Origin: Anaerolineales bacterium
GTDB taxonomy: Bacteria > Chloroflexota > Anaerolineae > 4572-78 > NAK82
NCBI GenBank assembly: GCA_020343875.1
Contig: CP070811.1
Span: 4,562,348-4,596,104, forward strand
Reading direction: 5' to 3'
Length of the DNA: 33,757 bases
Of the stretch, positions 24,673-33,623 are shown one piece after another. The notes below the pieces were generated by a model. It saw only the letters and a program-made list of their open reading frames with translations, was not told the DNA's origin and ran no database searches. Position 1 is the stretch's first letter; the number at the start of each line of letters is the position of its first letter. Both the position numbers and the translations under genes were made by a program.

Positions 24673-25533
24673 ATGCTTGATATCCTGGTTGCCTCTTTGG
24701 CTGACGGGCTGTTGCTTGGATTCGTCTACGGCATCGCGGCGATGGGGCTGTCTCTGATCTGGGGTGTGATGGACGTCATCAACCTGTCACACGGCCCCAT
24801 CATCGCTCTGGGCATGTTCGGCGTCTACCTGGCTTTTAACGGGTTGGGCTGGAATCCCTACCTGACCCTGTTGCTGGTAGCCGTGATGGGCTTATTACTT
24901 GGGATCGTGATCTACGGAGTGGCTGTCCATCGCGTCCTCAATGCCCCCCACTTGTCCACGCTACTGGCTACATTTTCCATCAATATGATTATCATAGGGG
25001 TTGGCACGGCGCTCTTTACGACCTCGCCGCGCAATGTGGATTTTTCCCTGGGCAGCTTTTCGCTGGGACACATCACCCTGCCCTGGGCACGGGTGGCGGC
25101 AGCCCTGGCCGCCGTGCTGGTGACCGCGCTGCTGTACCTGTTTCTATACCGCACCCGGCCAGGCAAGGCCATTCGGGCGGTGGCCAATAACCGGGCCGCC
25201 GCTGAGCTGATGGGAATACCCGCCTCGCGGGTGTTGGCGCTCAGTTTTGGCCTGGGCACCATGCTGGCTGCCATCGCTGGTGGCTTGATCTCCACCTTTT
25301 TTCCCTTTACCATCCTGGCGGGTGGTCGCTATGAGCTGAAGAGCTTTGTGATCTGCGTGTTAGGTGGCCTGGGTAATCCGCTAGGTGCGCTCATTGGCGG
25401 CCTGCTGCTGGGCGCGCTGGAGGGAATCATCCCCGCCTTCATAGAGACCAGTTGGGTGCCGGTGCTTGAGTTCGTGCTCTTTGTTGTCATTTTATTGGTG
25501 CGACCATCTGGCCTGTTAGGGAGCAAATCATGA
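24673..25533 (+). CDS. livH: Branched-chain amino acid-type ABC transporter permease LivH
   Basis: 286 residues, with about eight hydrophobic helices. Family signatures are 'GLSLIWGVMDVINLSHG' near the N-terminus and 'ELKSFVICVLGGLGNPLGALIGGLLLG' near the C-terminus. ATG 24673 is chosen over ATG 24667 because AGGAG (24662-24666) would directly abut the earlier codon and is 6 nt from this one. The stop overlaps livM as ATGA. With LivM it forms the membrane channel of the importer. Confidence 0.95.
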   Translation: MLDILVASLADGLLLGFVYGIAAMGLSLIWGVMDVINLSHGPIIALGMFGVYLAFNGLGWNPYLTLLLVAVMGLLLGIVIYGVAVHRVLNAPHLSTLLATFSINMIIIGVGTALFTTSPRNVDFSLGSFSLGHITLPWARVAAALAAVLVTALLYLFLYRTRPGKAIRAVANNRAAAELMGIPASRVLALSFGLGTMLAAIAGGLISTFFPFTILAGGRYELKSFVICVLGGLGNPLGALIGGLLLGALEGIIPAFIETSWVPVLEFVLFVVILLVRPSGLLGSKS

Positions 25534-26501
25534 AACCTTGGCGAAACCCTGGGCTATGGCTGGTTTTAGCGCTCACGGTTGCCATCAGCGTCTGGCCAGC
25601 CCTGGCCTCTAATAAAGCCTACACTAGGGAAGTGTCCTTCACTATCCTGAAGGCCGTGGCGCTGGCTTCCAGCCTGAATATTCTACTGGGCTATACCGGC
25701 TATGTGAGCTTCGGCCACATTGTGTTCTACGGCATGGGTGGTTACGTCGGATTCTATCTGCTGGACGTTCACAACGCACCGCTTTACGTGGCCGTTTTGG
25801 CGGGGGGGCTGGCCTCTGGATTGATCGCCTTTTTACTGGGGAGAGCCATCCTGCGTCTGCGCGGGGCCTATTTTGCCCTGGCGACCATCGGTATTAATGA
25901 AGCTGCGCGCGCTTTCATCAAGAACTTCGATCTTTTTGGCGGACCCATCGGCATGTCGCTCAATTTCAACGTGTACAAGTCCTACGGCGGCCCTAACCAG
26001 GCGCTGTGGATCGCCTTTATCTCTATGGCTGCCCTCACCCTGGTCATCACCGTAGTCAGTTTTTTGGTGAAGACTTCTCGATTTGGGCTGGGCCTGATGG
26101 CGATCCGCGAAAATGAGGACGCCGCCGAAGTCATGGGAGTGGTGGCACCCAGTTCTAAGACCTGGGCCTACGTGTTGTCAGCCATCTTTCCAGGCATGGT
26201 GGGTGTGCTCTTCTTCTTCAAGAACGGCAACATTGAACCACCCGATGCCTTCAACTTGCACCAGTCCATTGAAACTATTGTGATGGTGATGCTGGGCGGC
26301 TACGGCACGGTGTTGGGACCTGTACTTGGCTCGGCTATCTACCAGCGATTGCGCGGACTTCTGCTGGTCAGCCCGCTCTTTAAGAACATCCAGCTAGCGG
26401 TTGCTGGCGTGCTATTGCTGATCATCATTCTGTTCATGCCGGCGGGTGTGGTCGGTTGGCTGCGCAGCCGCTTTGGAGCTCTGCGGAGGGTGCTGGAATG
26501 A
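25530..26501 (+). CDS. livM: Branched-chain amino acid-type ABC transporter permease LivM
   Basis: 323 residues with about nine hydrophobic helices. Signatures include 'LGYTGYVSFGHIVFYGMGGY', 'LRLRGAYFALATIGINEA' and 'ETIVMVMLGGYGTVLGPVLG'. It starts within the livH stop (ATGA, 25530-25533) and ends within the livG start (ATGA, 26498-26501), so translation of the three is coupled. It pairs with LivH in the membrane. Confidence 0.95.
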   Translation: MKPWRNPGLWLVLALTVAISVWPALASNKAYTREVSFTILKAVALASSLNILLGYTGYVSFGHIVFYGMGGYVGFYLLDVHNAPLYVAVLAGGLASGLIAFLLGRAILRLRGAYFALATIGINEAARAFIKNFDLFGGPIGMSLNFNVYKSYGGPNQALWIAFISMAALTLVITVVSFLVKTSRFGLGLMAIRENEDAAEVMGVVAPSSKTWAYVLSAIFPGMVGVLFFFKNGNIEPPDAFNLHQSIETIVMVMLGGYGTVLGPVLGSAIYQRLRGLLLVSPLFKNIQLAVAGVLLLIIILFMPAGVVGWLRSRFGALRRVLE

Positions 26502-27265
26502 CCGGACAGGCTCAAACTCCTATCCTGCAAATCCAGGCTGTCTCTAAACACTTCGGCGGCTTGCAGGCGCTGTCGAACGTTACTTTTGATCTGCCCGAGG
26601 GGCAGATTCTGGGGCTGATCGGCCCCAATGGAGCTGGCAAAACCACCCTTTTCAATTGCATCAATGGCATCTACCCGCCGGAACAAGGGCACGTGATCTT
26701 TCGGGGTAGAGATATTACCGGCTGGAAGCCATATCGGGTGGCCCGTACGGGCCTGGCTCGCACGCATCAGATTGTGCAGCCCCTGAATGAGCTGACCGTA
26801 CTGCAAAATGTGATAGCTGGTGCCTCCTTTGGTCACGAGCACCATCCGCTAAGCCAGGCGCGCGAGATAGCCGACCAGGTATTGACTTTCGTGGGCCTGG
26901 CTGAACGGCGCGACGCCCTGGCGGCCAAATTAAACGTGGCTCAGAAGAAGCGGTTGGAGCTGGCTCGCGCGCTGGCGGCCCGACCCTACTTGCTGCTGCT
27001 GGACGAGGTGCTGGCTGGCCTGAATCCGACTGAAATCGCCGAAATGGTCGATGTCGTGCGCGCCATACGCGATCAGGGTGTGACCATCCTCATCATTGAG
27101 CACGTCATGCACGCCCTGATGAACGTGTCGGACCGGGTGATCGTATTGGACTATGGTGAGCAAATTGCAGAGGGGTCGCCCGACGAGGTTGCGAACGATC
27201 CTAAGGTGATCGAAGCCTACCTGGGTGATCCCAAGTTGGCGCAGCAAATGATGTTGGCTGAATGA
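26498..27265 (+). CDS. livG: ABC transporter ATP-binding protein LivG
   Basis: 255 residues. Walker A is GPNGAGKT (42-49), and Walker B 'LLLLDEVLAGLNPTE' includes the D-loop. The ABC signature normally reading LSGGQ or LPYGQQ here reads LNVAQKKRLELARAL, so the C-loop glycines are absent, although the RxELARAL helix after it is kept. The C-terminal 'PDEVANDPKVIEAYLGD' is typical of LivG. A related subgroup of LivG-like proteins carries comparable C-loops, so this is probably functional rather than decayed. Confidence 0.93.
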   Translation: MTGQAQTPILQIQAVSKHFGGLQALSNVTFDLPEGQILGLIGPNGAGKTTLFNCINGIYPPEQGHVIFRGRDITGWKPYRVARTGLARTHQIVQPLNELTVLQNVIAGASFGHEHHPLSQAREIADQVLTFVGLAERRDALAAKLNVAQKKRLELARALAARPYLLLLDEVLAGLNPTEIAEMVDVVRAIRDQGVTILIIEHVMHALMNVSDRVIVLDYGEQIAEGSPDEVANDPKVIEAYLGDPKLAQQMMLAE

Positions 27266-27332
27266 CGCACACTCATGCGGATGTGGCATATGACGGATAA
27301 GTTGCGTACTGCGTACCAGGGAGAAATGATCC

Positions 27333-28043
27333 ATGGCGTTTCTAGAAATAGATAATATCTCTTCCGGCTACGGAGAAGTCCAGATTCTGTGGGACGTCTC
27401 GCTGAAGCTGGAGCGGGGTAAGCTGACTTCATTAGTGGGGTCTAACGGGGTGGGCAAGACCACACTGCTGCGCACCGTCATGGGGCTGGTCAAGCCCTGG
27501 CGTGGCGCGATCACCTTCGATGGCCGAGAGGTGGCGCGCACCGCGCCGTACGCCAAAGCCTCGCAAGGGCTGATCTTGGTGCCCGAAGGCCGCCAGCTGT
27601 TCACGGATATGAGCGTTTACGAGAATCTGGAGATGGGCGCTTTCACCTCTCGTGCCAAAGTGAATTTTCAGGACAACCTGGAACGGATCTACACCATGTT
27701 CCCCATCCTGAAAGAACGCAGCGGACAGCGGGCTGGCACTCTTTCTGGAGGTGAGCAGCAGATGCTGGCGGTAGCCCGTGGCCTGATGTCGCAACCTGAG
27801 GTTCTGATGTTCGATGAGCTTTCGCTGGGCTTGGCGCCTTTTCTGGTGTTGGAGCTGTTTGAAGTCCTGCGCCGCCTGAAAGCAGAGGGGCTGACCATGT
27901 TACTGGTGGAGCAAAATGTGCAGTTGGCACTGGCTATCAGTGACTATGCCTATGTTTTGGCCGATGGGCGGGTCGAACTGGAGGGGCCCTCACGAGAGGT
28001 GGCCCAAAACGAGCATGTGCGCAAGGCCTATTTGGGCATCTGA
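27333..28043 (+). CDS. livF: ABC transporter ATP-binding protein LivF
   Basis: 236 residues. Walker A is GSNGVGKT (36-43), the signature is a canonical LSGGEQQMLAVARGL, and Walker B is 'LMFDELSLGLAP'. The end 'EHVRKAYLGI' is typical of LivF. ATG 27333 has AGGGAG 9 nt upstream; the gap from livG is 67 nt. LivF and LivG form the ATPase pair, with LivF supplying the normal C-loop. Confidence 0.95.
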   Translation: MAFLEIDNISSGYGEVQILWDVSLKLERGKLTSLVGSNGVGKTTLLRTVMGLVKPWRGAITFDGREVARTAPYAKASQGLILVPEGRQLFTDMSVYENLEMGAFTSRAKVNFQDNLERIYTMFPILKERSGQRAGTLSGGEQQMLAVARGLMSQPEVLMFDELSLGLAPFLVLELFEVLRRLKAEGLTMLLVEQNVQLALAISDYAYVLADGRVELEGPSREVAQNEHVRKAYLGI

Positions 28044-28115
28044 GAGGGAGGCGGAGTTATCATTGTGAGGTGCCTCTGAAGGAGCGATACAAGTTCACTC
28101 GGGGCAGCCCCCTTG

Positions 28116-28192
28116 GCCTGACCGCAGTTCAGGCGAGTGTGCGGCCGACCCAGACGTAAGACGGAACGGCCCTGCTACGCGACGGCAGGGCC
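28116..28192 (+). terminator. Hairpins after livF, probable operon end
   Basis: Two stems follow livF: GCCTGA/TCAGGC (28116-28121, 28129-28134) and GGCCCTG/CAGGGCC (28168-28174, 28186-28192, 11-nt loop). The second is followed by GGGTTCTGTTC, which is only moderately T-rich. One or both probably end the liv transcript. Confidence 0.5.
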
Positions 28193-28242
28193 GGGTTCTG
28201 TTCATGGAACCAGCTGCATCCAATCAACTAACTCTCCAGCTA

Positions 28243-28531
28243 TTATCGCATGGGGATCTTGAATCCATGAATCTTGGCGAACTGGATGGCCTCCGGATGA
28301 CCAGCGCCCGCTTGGCGGGCAATGCCCACGTGCCGAGGTCTGTGGTCAGCGCGCGCTGCAGGCGGACTGCTGTGGCCTCAGCCCCATCGGCGCCGATGAC
28401 CTGCCCGGCGTGGATGCTGTAGTCGATGCCCCCCCGCCCCCGTGATGAATGCTGACCCAGCTCGCGCCGCCCACGGCGTTGATGAGCGCGTTTAGCAGCT
28501 GCCAGTCGGCGATGGCACCTATCTTCCGCAA
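28243..28531 (-). pseudogene. hutU: Urocanate hydratase (hutU) C-terminal remnant, frameshifted
   Basis: On the minus strand the C-terminal ~95 codons of urocanase can be followed across three frames. Frame one gives '[28 protein letters not shown]'. After a shift in the G/C run at 28430-28442 frame two gives '[15 protein letters not shown]' and '[11 protein letters not shown]'. After a second shift near 28335 frame three gives 'VGIARQAGAGHPEAIQFAKIHGFKIPM', ending with TAA at 28245-28243. Urocanase has 'ADWPLLNAL', 'HHGGGVGxGYSxHAG' and a 'KIPM'-like end in this order. The first shift fits loss of one base from GTG in GGGVG. The N-terminal four fifths of the gene are absent, so this is a dead gene, not a sequencing slip. 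Confidence 0.85.
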
Positions 28532-28616
28532 CGACAGCCGTCACTCTGTCCGCCAGCGGTCCACCTCTCTCACCCCGAGTTATGGACGACGCTTTCCCAG
28601 AGGCCTCATTCTCATA

Positions 28617-29924
28617 TCACTTCTGTGCCTGAGAACGTCGCCCGGGCAGTCTGTAAAACGGGGACGAAAGCAGTTCCCTGATGATGGTGCGATAGGGCCG
28701 ACTACCAGAGACGGCGTCGAAGAGCGCCTGGCGCAGTGGGGGATATTTCTCTGCCAGTGCCAGGGCCAGGTCCATTTGTCGGAAGCGACTGGCATAGATC
28801 ACGGCATAGCGCGCCAGGTGGCCATAGGGGATATCACACAGGATTTCGTGACATTGGTGAACGTAGCTCTGTTGGAATGCGCTGGCAGAGATGCCGGCCG
28901 TCATGATGGTCCGCGCCGCCCACAGGCCGGTCAGGCAGGCTGAGTTGATCCCCTTGCCCTTGAAGGCGCGCACCAGGCCGGCGGCATCGCCGATGATAAC
29001 GTAGCGATCACCGTAGTAGCCTTTGGCGACCGAAATGGGGAACCTCCCCTTGAAGTTAGGGAACCTCCCCCTAAAGTAGCGGGAAAACTGTGGGTTGCGG
29101 AGCTGTTCGTAGTCGGCGAAGGGCAGCAACTTGTGCGCAGGCCCATGTAAGAAATAATCCATCCAGGCAGACGTGACACGTGCGCCGGCAATGTTAATGG
29201 TCAGGTGGTCGGCCTTGGGGGAGATGGCGGCGAACTCGATATGAGGAGTGGCTGGTAAGAAGACGTGGATGCGACCAGAGGGTATCTGATCTGCTGATGG
29301 GGATGCAATCTCCGGGTAATCGCCGGGCGGGTGAATTTTGGTGACGATGCTGTCCAGGAATCGGGGCGGTCGGTAAGGTGTGGCCCGTTCCAGGGCGGAA
29401 GCAGTACCCGAGTCCAACCCAAAGGCGCCAACCAGCACATCCGCCCGCCGGTTATCGCTCTCGCTGTAGACGGTGACCCCATCGTTATCAATCTCCACAT
29501 CGGTGACCCGGCTGTGGACAACCTCTATGCCGGCTGCCTGGGCTTGCTCCAAGAGGTAAGCGTCGAACATAACTCGCCTCAGAGCATAGGACAGCTCGCG
29601 GGTCGTGTCGGGCAGAGTCAGGCTACGCCGCTCGCCGTGCAGCACGTATCCGGAGATGTAGCGCTCTACCAGGTGCTGCGGGAAGGGGATGCCCAGCTCG
29701 TCCTCAAGAATCTGGCGGATGGGTGGCGAGAATATGCCTACGCACTGGTTGTAGTGTCGCTCGCCAGCGAAGGTCTTGCCTTCGTATACCGTAATCCAGA
29801 TCTCTTGCCCTAGGCTGTGTGCCAGTCGGCGCAGGGCAATCGCGCACGCCGCGCCACCTGGCCCCCCCCCAATGATGACCACGTGCCCGCCGTCTTGCAG
29901 AGGTCCCAAATTCGAATCGCTCAT
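28617..29924 (-). CDS. Geranylgeranyl-reductase-family FAD-dependent oxidoreductase
   Basis: About 435 residues from ATG 29924; longer starts exist (ATG 29954, GTG 30008) but have no better ribosome binding site. The FAD-binding motif is GGGPGG (19-24) in 'VVIIGGGPGGAACAIAL', and the second FAD motif is 'YVIIGDAAGLVRAFKGKGINSAC'. The layout 'QCVGIFSP' and 'SPKADHLTINIAG' parallels the CGGGLS and FPK-xxx-NVG segments of geranylgeranyl reductases and relatives, which reduce isoprenoid double bonds. The substrate is unknown; a quinone, carotenoid or lipid side chain is plausible. It stands alone between two gene remnants. Confidence 0.85.
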   Translation of the reverse strand: MSDSNLGPLQDGGHVVIIGGGPGGAACAIALRRLAHSLGQEIWITVYEGKTFAGERHYNQCVGIFSPPIRQILEDELGIPFPQHLVERYISGYVLHGERRSLTLPDTTRELSYALRRVMFDAYLLEQAQAAGIEVVHSRVTDVEIDNDGVTVYSESDNRRADVLVGAFGLDSGTASALERATPYRPPRFLDSIVTKIHPPGDYPEIASPSADQIPSGRIHVFLPATPHIEFAAISPKADHLTINIAGARVTSAWMDYFLHGPAHKLLPFADYEQLRNPQFSRYFRGRFPNFKGRFPISVAKGYYGDRYVIIGDAAGLVRAFKGKGINSACLTGLWAARTIMTAGISASAFQQSYVHQCHEILCDIPYGHLARYAVIYASRFRQMDLALALAEKYPPLRQALFDAVSGSRPYRTIIRELLSSPFYRLPGRRSQAQK

Positions 29925-30223
29925 CGGCTCAGCCCGAATTCTGGTGCCAGTCATCGCTGCGCCGCGAGTGGGCTGTTGCGCAGCGTAGGCCAGGACAGCA
30001 ATGCACACAAGCCATCTTTATTAGATGTATCGTCGTCGAATATGTAACACGGCAAAGAGTCATGAACGCGCCAGACGGGCCAGAGATCTTTTTCGCCAGC
30101 AAGGTACCCTGGCCTGATGTTGTCAGTGCGGATCAGCGGAATACGATATGCGTGAAGCAGCAGACTATGCGGACAGACTTAATGTAGCACACATGGGAGA
30201 ATTCTGTCAAGAATTTCACTAAA

Positions 30224-30544
30224 TGGTCTTTCCTCAACTTTCTGTCCATGGTCATAGCCATCCAGGTTTTCGGTTGGCCGGCTATCAACTACGCCCAAGG
30301 CTATTTGACGGCTTCCAGCGTGGCTCCAACTATGCTTGGTCAGCCAGTGGCAACCGCTCTGCGGGCCGCGCCGCGGCCCGGCGAGATGCTTTCTCACCGG
30401 CAGATCTTGTGTGGGGTGATTGTGTGGGCAAGTGTGTATTGTGTAGATGGCCCATCGCAGCCGAGGGGCAAGCCCTGGGAATCGGCCACCGATGTGATCG
30501 GGGAGTGCGATCAGGATCGCAGACAGAACCACACCATAAGCTGA
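30224..30544 (+). pseudogene. EamA/DMT transporter C-terminal remnant
   Basis: In one frame the product reads 'WSFLNFLSMVIAIQVFGWPAINYAQGYLTA', then 'SSVAPTMLGQPVATAL', then 'GEMLSHRQILCGVIVWASVYCVD', stopping at 30542-30544. This is the order of the last EamA repeat: a helix ending GWxxINYAL, then 'APTxLGQPVxTALLA', then 'GExLSxxQxxGGxxVLAGVYLV'. The preceding ~200 residues of a 10-helix EamA transporter are missing, several hydrophobic positions are replaced by Arg or Pro (LRAAPRPGE), and no start or ribosome binding site is seen. It is a decayed 3' fragment. The rest of the gap 29925-30748 shows only the hairpin at 30631-30670. Confidence 0.75.
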
Positions 30545-30630
30545 CTTGCCCGGTCCAGCAGTGTGAGGTAGAATTCACCACTGCCTCCGATACATTACTG
30601 GTGGTATATGGGGGCGCTTGTTTTTTCTTG

Positions 30631-30670
30631 CCTGGCGTTTTGAGCCGCACCGCACGGAATTGACGCCAGG
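30631..30670. other. Hairpin upstream of the beta-CASP gene
   Basis: CCTGGCGT (30631-30638) and ACGCCAGG (30663-30670) are a perfect 8-bp inverted repeat with a 24-nt loop. It lies about 80 nt before the beta-CASP start and just before a TTGACG (30674-30679) that could be a -35 box, though no good -10 follows. Its role is uncertain; it could be the old end of the transporter transcript. Confidence 0.35.
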
Positions 30671-30748
30671 TTATTGACGGACGAGTACCAAGTGGTTGTT
30701 CTTCTTTTACAGGCCCTTGAAACAACGTCATCGAACGGGGGATGAGTT

Positions 30749-32152
30749 ATGCAGATTCAATTTTGGGGAGCCGCCCGCAGCGTCACCGGTTCCATGCACC
30801 TGCTCAGCGTGAATGGCCACAAGTTGTTGCTTGATTGTGGGCTCTGCCAGGGCAGGCGTAAGGAGGCCTTCGAGCGCAACCGAAACCTGCCCTTCGATGC
30901 ACGTGAGATTGATGCCGTGATTCTGTCTCATGCGCACATGGACCACAGCGGCAATCTGCCCTCGCTGCTCAAAGCTGGCTTCACAGGCCCTATCTATGCC
31001 ACTTCGGCTACCCGTGATCTGGACGCTTATATGTTACTCGACTCAGCCCACATCCAGGAGAGTGATGTGGCCTACGTCAACAAGCGGCGGGCTAGACAGG
31101 GTAAACGCCTCTTCGAGCCGCTCTATACGCGCCAGGATGCCATGGAGACGCTGACTCACTTTACTTCCGTGGAGTATGGACGACCCTTTGAGCCGGTGCT
31201 CGGTGTGCAAGCTCACTTTCGCGATGCAGGCCACATCCTGGGCTCGGCCAGTGTGGTCATCGATGTCAATGAGCAGGGGCGCCAGCGCCGTCTGGTATTC
31301 AGTGGCGACATCGGCCGCAAGGGACTACCCATCCTGCGCCACCCGCAGGTAGTGGAGAATGCAGACTACGTCATTATGGAGAGCACCTATGGCAACCGTT
31401 TCCACGAGTCGACCGGCGAAGCGAAAGAGGTCCTGCGTCAGGCTGCCCTGCAGGTCTATGACCGGCGGGGGAAGCTGATCATCCCCGCCTTTGCCGTGGG
31501 GCGTACCCAAGAGCTGGCCTACCGCCTGGACCAGTTGTGGGAAGAAGGCCAGCTACCACCTATTGATGTGTTTGTGGATAGCCCATTGGCTGTAAACGTC
31601 ACCGAGGTCTTCCGCCTGCATCCTGAGTGTTACGACGACGAGACGCTCAAGGCCCTCTTGAACGAATCGGACCGTGACCCTTTGGGCTTCAAGAATATGC
31701 GCTACATCCGCGATGTGGAAGGCTCGAAACGCTTGAATGAACTGAAGACGCCGGCAATTATTATCAGTGCTTCAGGCATGTGCGAGGCAGGCCGCATTTT
31801 GCACCACCTGAAAAACAACGTCGAGGACCCTCGTACAACAGTGCTGTTCGTGGGCTACCAGGCCGAACATACGCTCGGGCGCAAGTTGCTGGAAGGGCAA
31901 GATCCGGTATCCATCTTCGGCGAGGAGTATCGGGTCAGGGCCCAGGTCAGGCGAGCGGAGGGTTACAGCGCCCACGCTGACCGGAATGAACTTCTCAGTT
32001 GGGCCGCCCGTACCCAGTCGCAAGGGGATCTGAAGCGCATCTTTCTGGTGCACGGTGAAGAGGAAGGCCTGCTGGCCTTGGCCGAAGGACTCCGAGATCA
32101 AGGCGCACCCCAGGTGGACGTGCCCGAGCGGGGACAGGCCTTCGAGCTGTGA
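30749..32152 (+). CDS. MBL-fold/beta-CASP RNA-processing metallo-hydrolase
   Basis: 467 residues. The metal-binding motif H61-A-H-M-D65-H66 is in 'ILSHAHMDHSGNLP'. Further ligands are in 'DAGHILGSAS' and 'FSGDIGR'. The beta-CASP region follows ('IIPAFAVGRTQEL', 'IIISASGMCEAGRILHHL'), and the end has 'YSAHADRNELLSW' and 'FLVHGEEE'. This matches bacterial and archaeal exo/endoribonucleases related to TTHA0252 and CPSF-100/73. There is no N-terminal KH domain. It probably degrades or trims RNA in the cytoplasm. The next gene is 57 nt downstream. Confidence 0.93.
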   Translation: MQIQFWGAARSVTGSMHLLSVNGHKLLLDCGLCQGRRKEAFERNRNLPFDAREIDAVILSHAHMDHSGNLPSLLKAGFTGPIYATSATRDLDAYMLLDSAHIQESDVAYVNKRRARQGKRLFEPLYTRQDAMETLTHFTSVEYGRPFEPVLGVQAHFRDAGHILGSASVVIDVNEQGRQRRLVFSGDIGRKGLPILRHPQVVENADYVIMESTYGNRFHESTGEAKEVLRQAALQVYDRRGKLIIPAFAVGRTQELAYRLDQLWEEGQLPPIDVFVDSPLAVNVTEVFRLHPECYDDETLKALLNESDRDPLGFKNMRYIRDVEGSKRLNELKTPAIIISASGMCEAGRILHHLKNNVEDPRTTVLFVGYQAEHTLGRKLLEGQDPVSIFGEEYRVRAQVRRAEGYSAHADRNELLSWAARTQSQGDLKRIFLVHGEEEGLLALAEGLRDQGAPQVDVPERGQAFEL

Positions 32153-32209
32153 GGCTTTCTGATACTATATGTCTCTCATCCCAGAACACTTTACTGGAAG
32201 GAATCAGCC

Positions 32210-33490
32210 ATGAGCAACCCTATCTTAGACCTTTCAGTGTTGCGTGATCAGTTCCCCGCCTTGCGGCAAACTGACGGCCAAGGCCGTCCCTTCATCTACT
32301 TCGACGGACCAGGCGGCACCCAGGTGCCCCAATCGGTGATTGACGCGATGAGTGACTATCTGACCCGGTCCAATAGCAACACGCACGGCGCCTTCGTTAC
32401 CAGCCGGCGGTCCGACCAGGCAATCGCCGACGCACACCAGGCTATGGCCGATTTCCTGAATGCGCCCTCGCCCGATGAAATCGTCTTCGGCCCTAATATG
32501 ACCAGCCTGACTTTTAATATCAGCCGGGCTATCGGCCGCGAGTTGCACCCCGGCGACGAAATTGTCGTTACCCGGCTGGACCACGACGCCAACATCGCTC
32601 CCTGGCTGGCGTTGGAGGAGCAGGGGGTTGTCGTCCGCCATGCCGACTTCAACTCCCTCGATTGCACCCTGGATATGGACGACTTGGCGCGGCTGATCAC
32701 CGAGCGAACACGCTTGGTGGCCGTGGGCTATGCCTCTAACGCAGTGGGCACTATCAACAACGTAGGGCGCATTGCTGAGATGGCTCACGCGGTTGGGGCC
32801 TGGATCTACGTGGACGCCGTCCACTATGCCCCCCATGGCCCGATCGATGTACAGGCTATTGACTGCGACTTTCTGGTTTGCTCAGCCTACAAATTCTTCG
32901 GCCCGCACATGGGCGCGCTATACGGGCGCTACGAGCTGCTGGACCATTTGCGCGCCTACAAGGTCCGACCTGCTGAGGATCATCCGCCGGACAAATTCGA
33001 AACGGGCACCAAGAACCATGAAGGCCTGGCGGGCACGACGGCGGCTATCAACTACCTGGCTGACCTGGGGGCCGAATTCGGCGCGCCCTTTGCCGATTTG
33101 TATCCTGAATTTGAGGGGCGGCGATTGCACCTGAAGACGGCCATGGCCGCCGTCCGCGCCTACGAGCGCCCCCTGGCGGAGCGAATGATAGCCGGCCTGA
33201 TGGAGATGCCTGGCGTCACCGTCTACGGCATCACCGACCCGACCCGCTTCGAGGGACGCGCGCCGACCGTTGCTTTCACGCTGGAGGGATACACACCCCG
33301 CCAGGTGGCCCAGCGGCTGGGGAGCGAGGGCATCTTCGTCTGGGACGGCAACTACTACGCGTTGGCCGTCACCGAGCGGCTGGGCGTTGAGGAGAGCGGT
33401 GGAATGGTGCGGGTAGGGGTTGCCCATTACAACACGCTGGGAGAAGTTGATCGACTGTTGGCTGTTGTGGAGGACTTGGCTTGGCGGTAA
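32210..33490 (+). CDS. Cysteine-desulfurase-like aminotransferase class V protein
   Basis: 426 residues with a fold-type I PLP enzyme layout. The PLP lysine is K228 in 'CSAYKFFGPHMG', and the cofactor Asp/His pair is D202/H205 in 'YVDAVHYAPHG'. The sequence is closest to the cysteine-desulfurase-like subgroup of SufS relatives. The C-terminal loop that carries the catalytic Cys in SufS/IscS reads 'IFVWDGNYYALAV', with no cysteine, so it may not be a classical persulfide-forming desulfurase. It may use another substrate. A GGAAGGAAT ribosome binding site precedes ATG 32210. It may share a transcript with the beta-CASP gene. Confidence 0.87.
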   Translation: MSNPILDLSVLRDQFPALRQTDGQGRPFIYFDGPGGTQVPQSVIDAMSDYLTRSNSNTHGAFVTSRRSDQAIADAHQAMADFLNAPSPDEIVFGPNMTSLTFNISRAIGRELHPGDEIVVTRLDHDANIAPWLALEEQGVVVRHADFNSLDCTLDMDDLARLITERTRLVAVGYASNAVGTINNVGRIAEMAHAVGAWIYVDAVHYAPHGPIDVQAIDCDFLVCSAYKFFGPHMGALYGRYELLDHLRAYKVRPAEDHPPDKFETGTKNHEGLAGTTAAINYLADLGAEFGAPFADLYPEFEGRRLHLKTAMAAVRAYERPLAERMIAGLMEMPGVTVYGITDPTRFEGRAPTVAFTLEGYTPRQVAQRLGSEGIFVWDGNYYALAVTERLGVEESGGMVRVGVAHYNTLGEVDRLLAVVEDLAWR

Positions 33491-33546
33491 GGGAAGCCGG
33501 AGGATTTTGTGGAGAGCTTCTTAGGGATGGCATCAGATTGAGCCAA

Positions 33547-33566
33547 AAACCTGGCTGGCAAGGTTT
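33547..33566 (+). other. Weak hairpin after the PLP-enzyme gene
   Basis: AAACCT (33547-33552) and AGGTTT (33561-33566) form a 6-bp stem with an 8-nt loop, followed by GAGTCC. It is a possible but weak terminator. Confidence 0.3.
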
Positions 33567-33623
33567 GAGTCCTCTCTGGGTGAGGGTAGAGCCGGCGTTG
33601 TGGGGAAGCAATTCCTCCTGGTT

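Noticed and set aside
28204..28422. Plus-strand open frame over the hutU remnant
   Set aside because: It is the antisense shadow of the urocanase-like sequence on the minus strand.
30223..30663. 146-residue open frame overlapping the EamA remnant
   Set aside because: It is in another frame; the EamA-like sequence is in the frame containing ATG 30248, and the longer frame has a low-complexity, non-protein-like composition.
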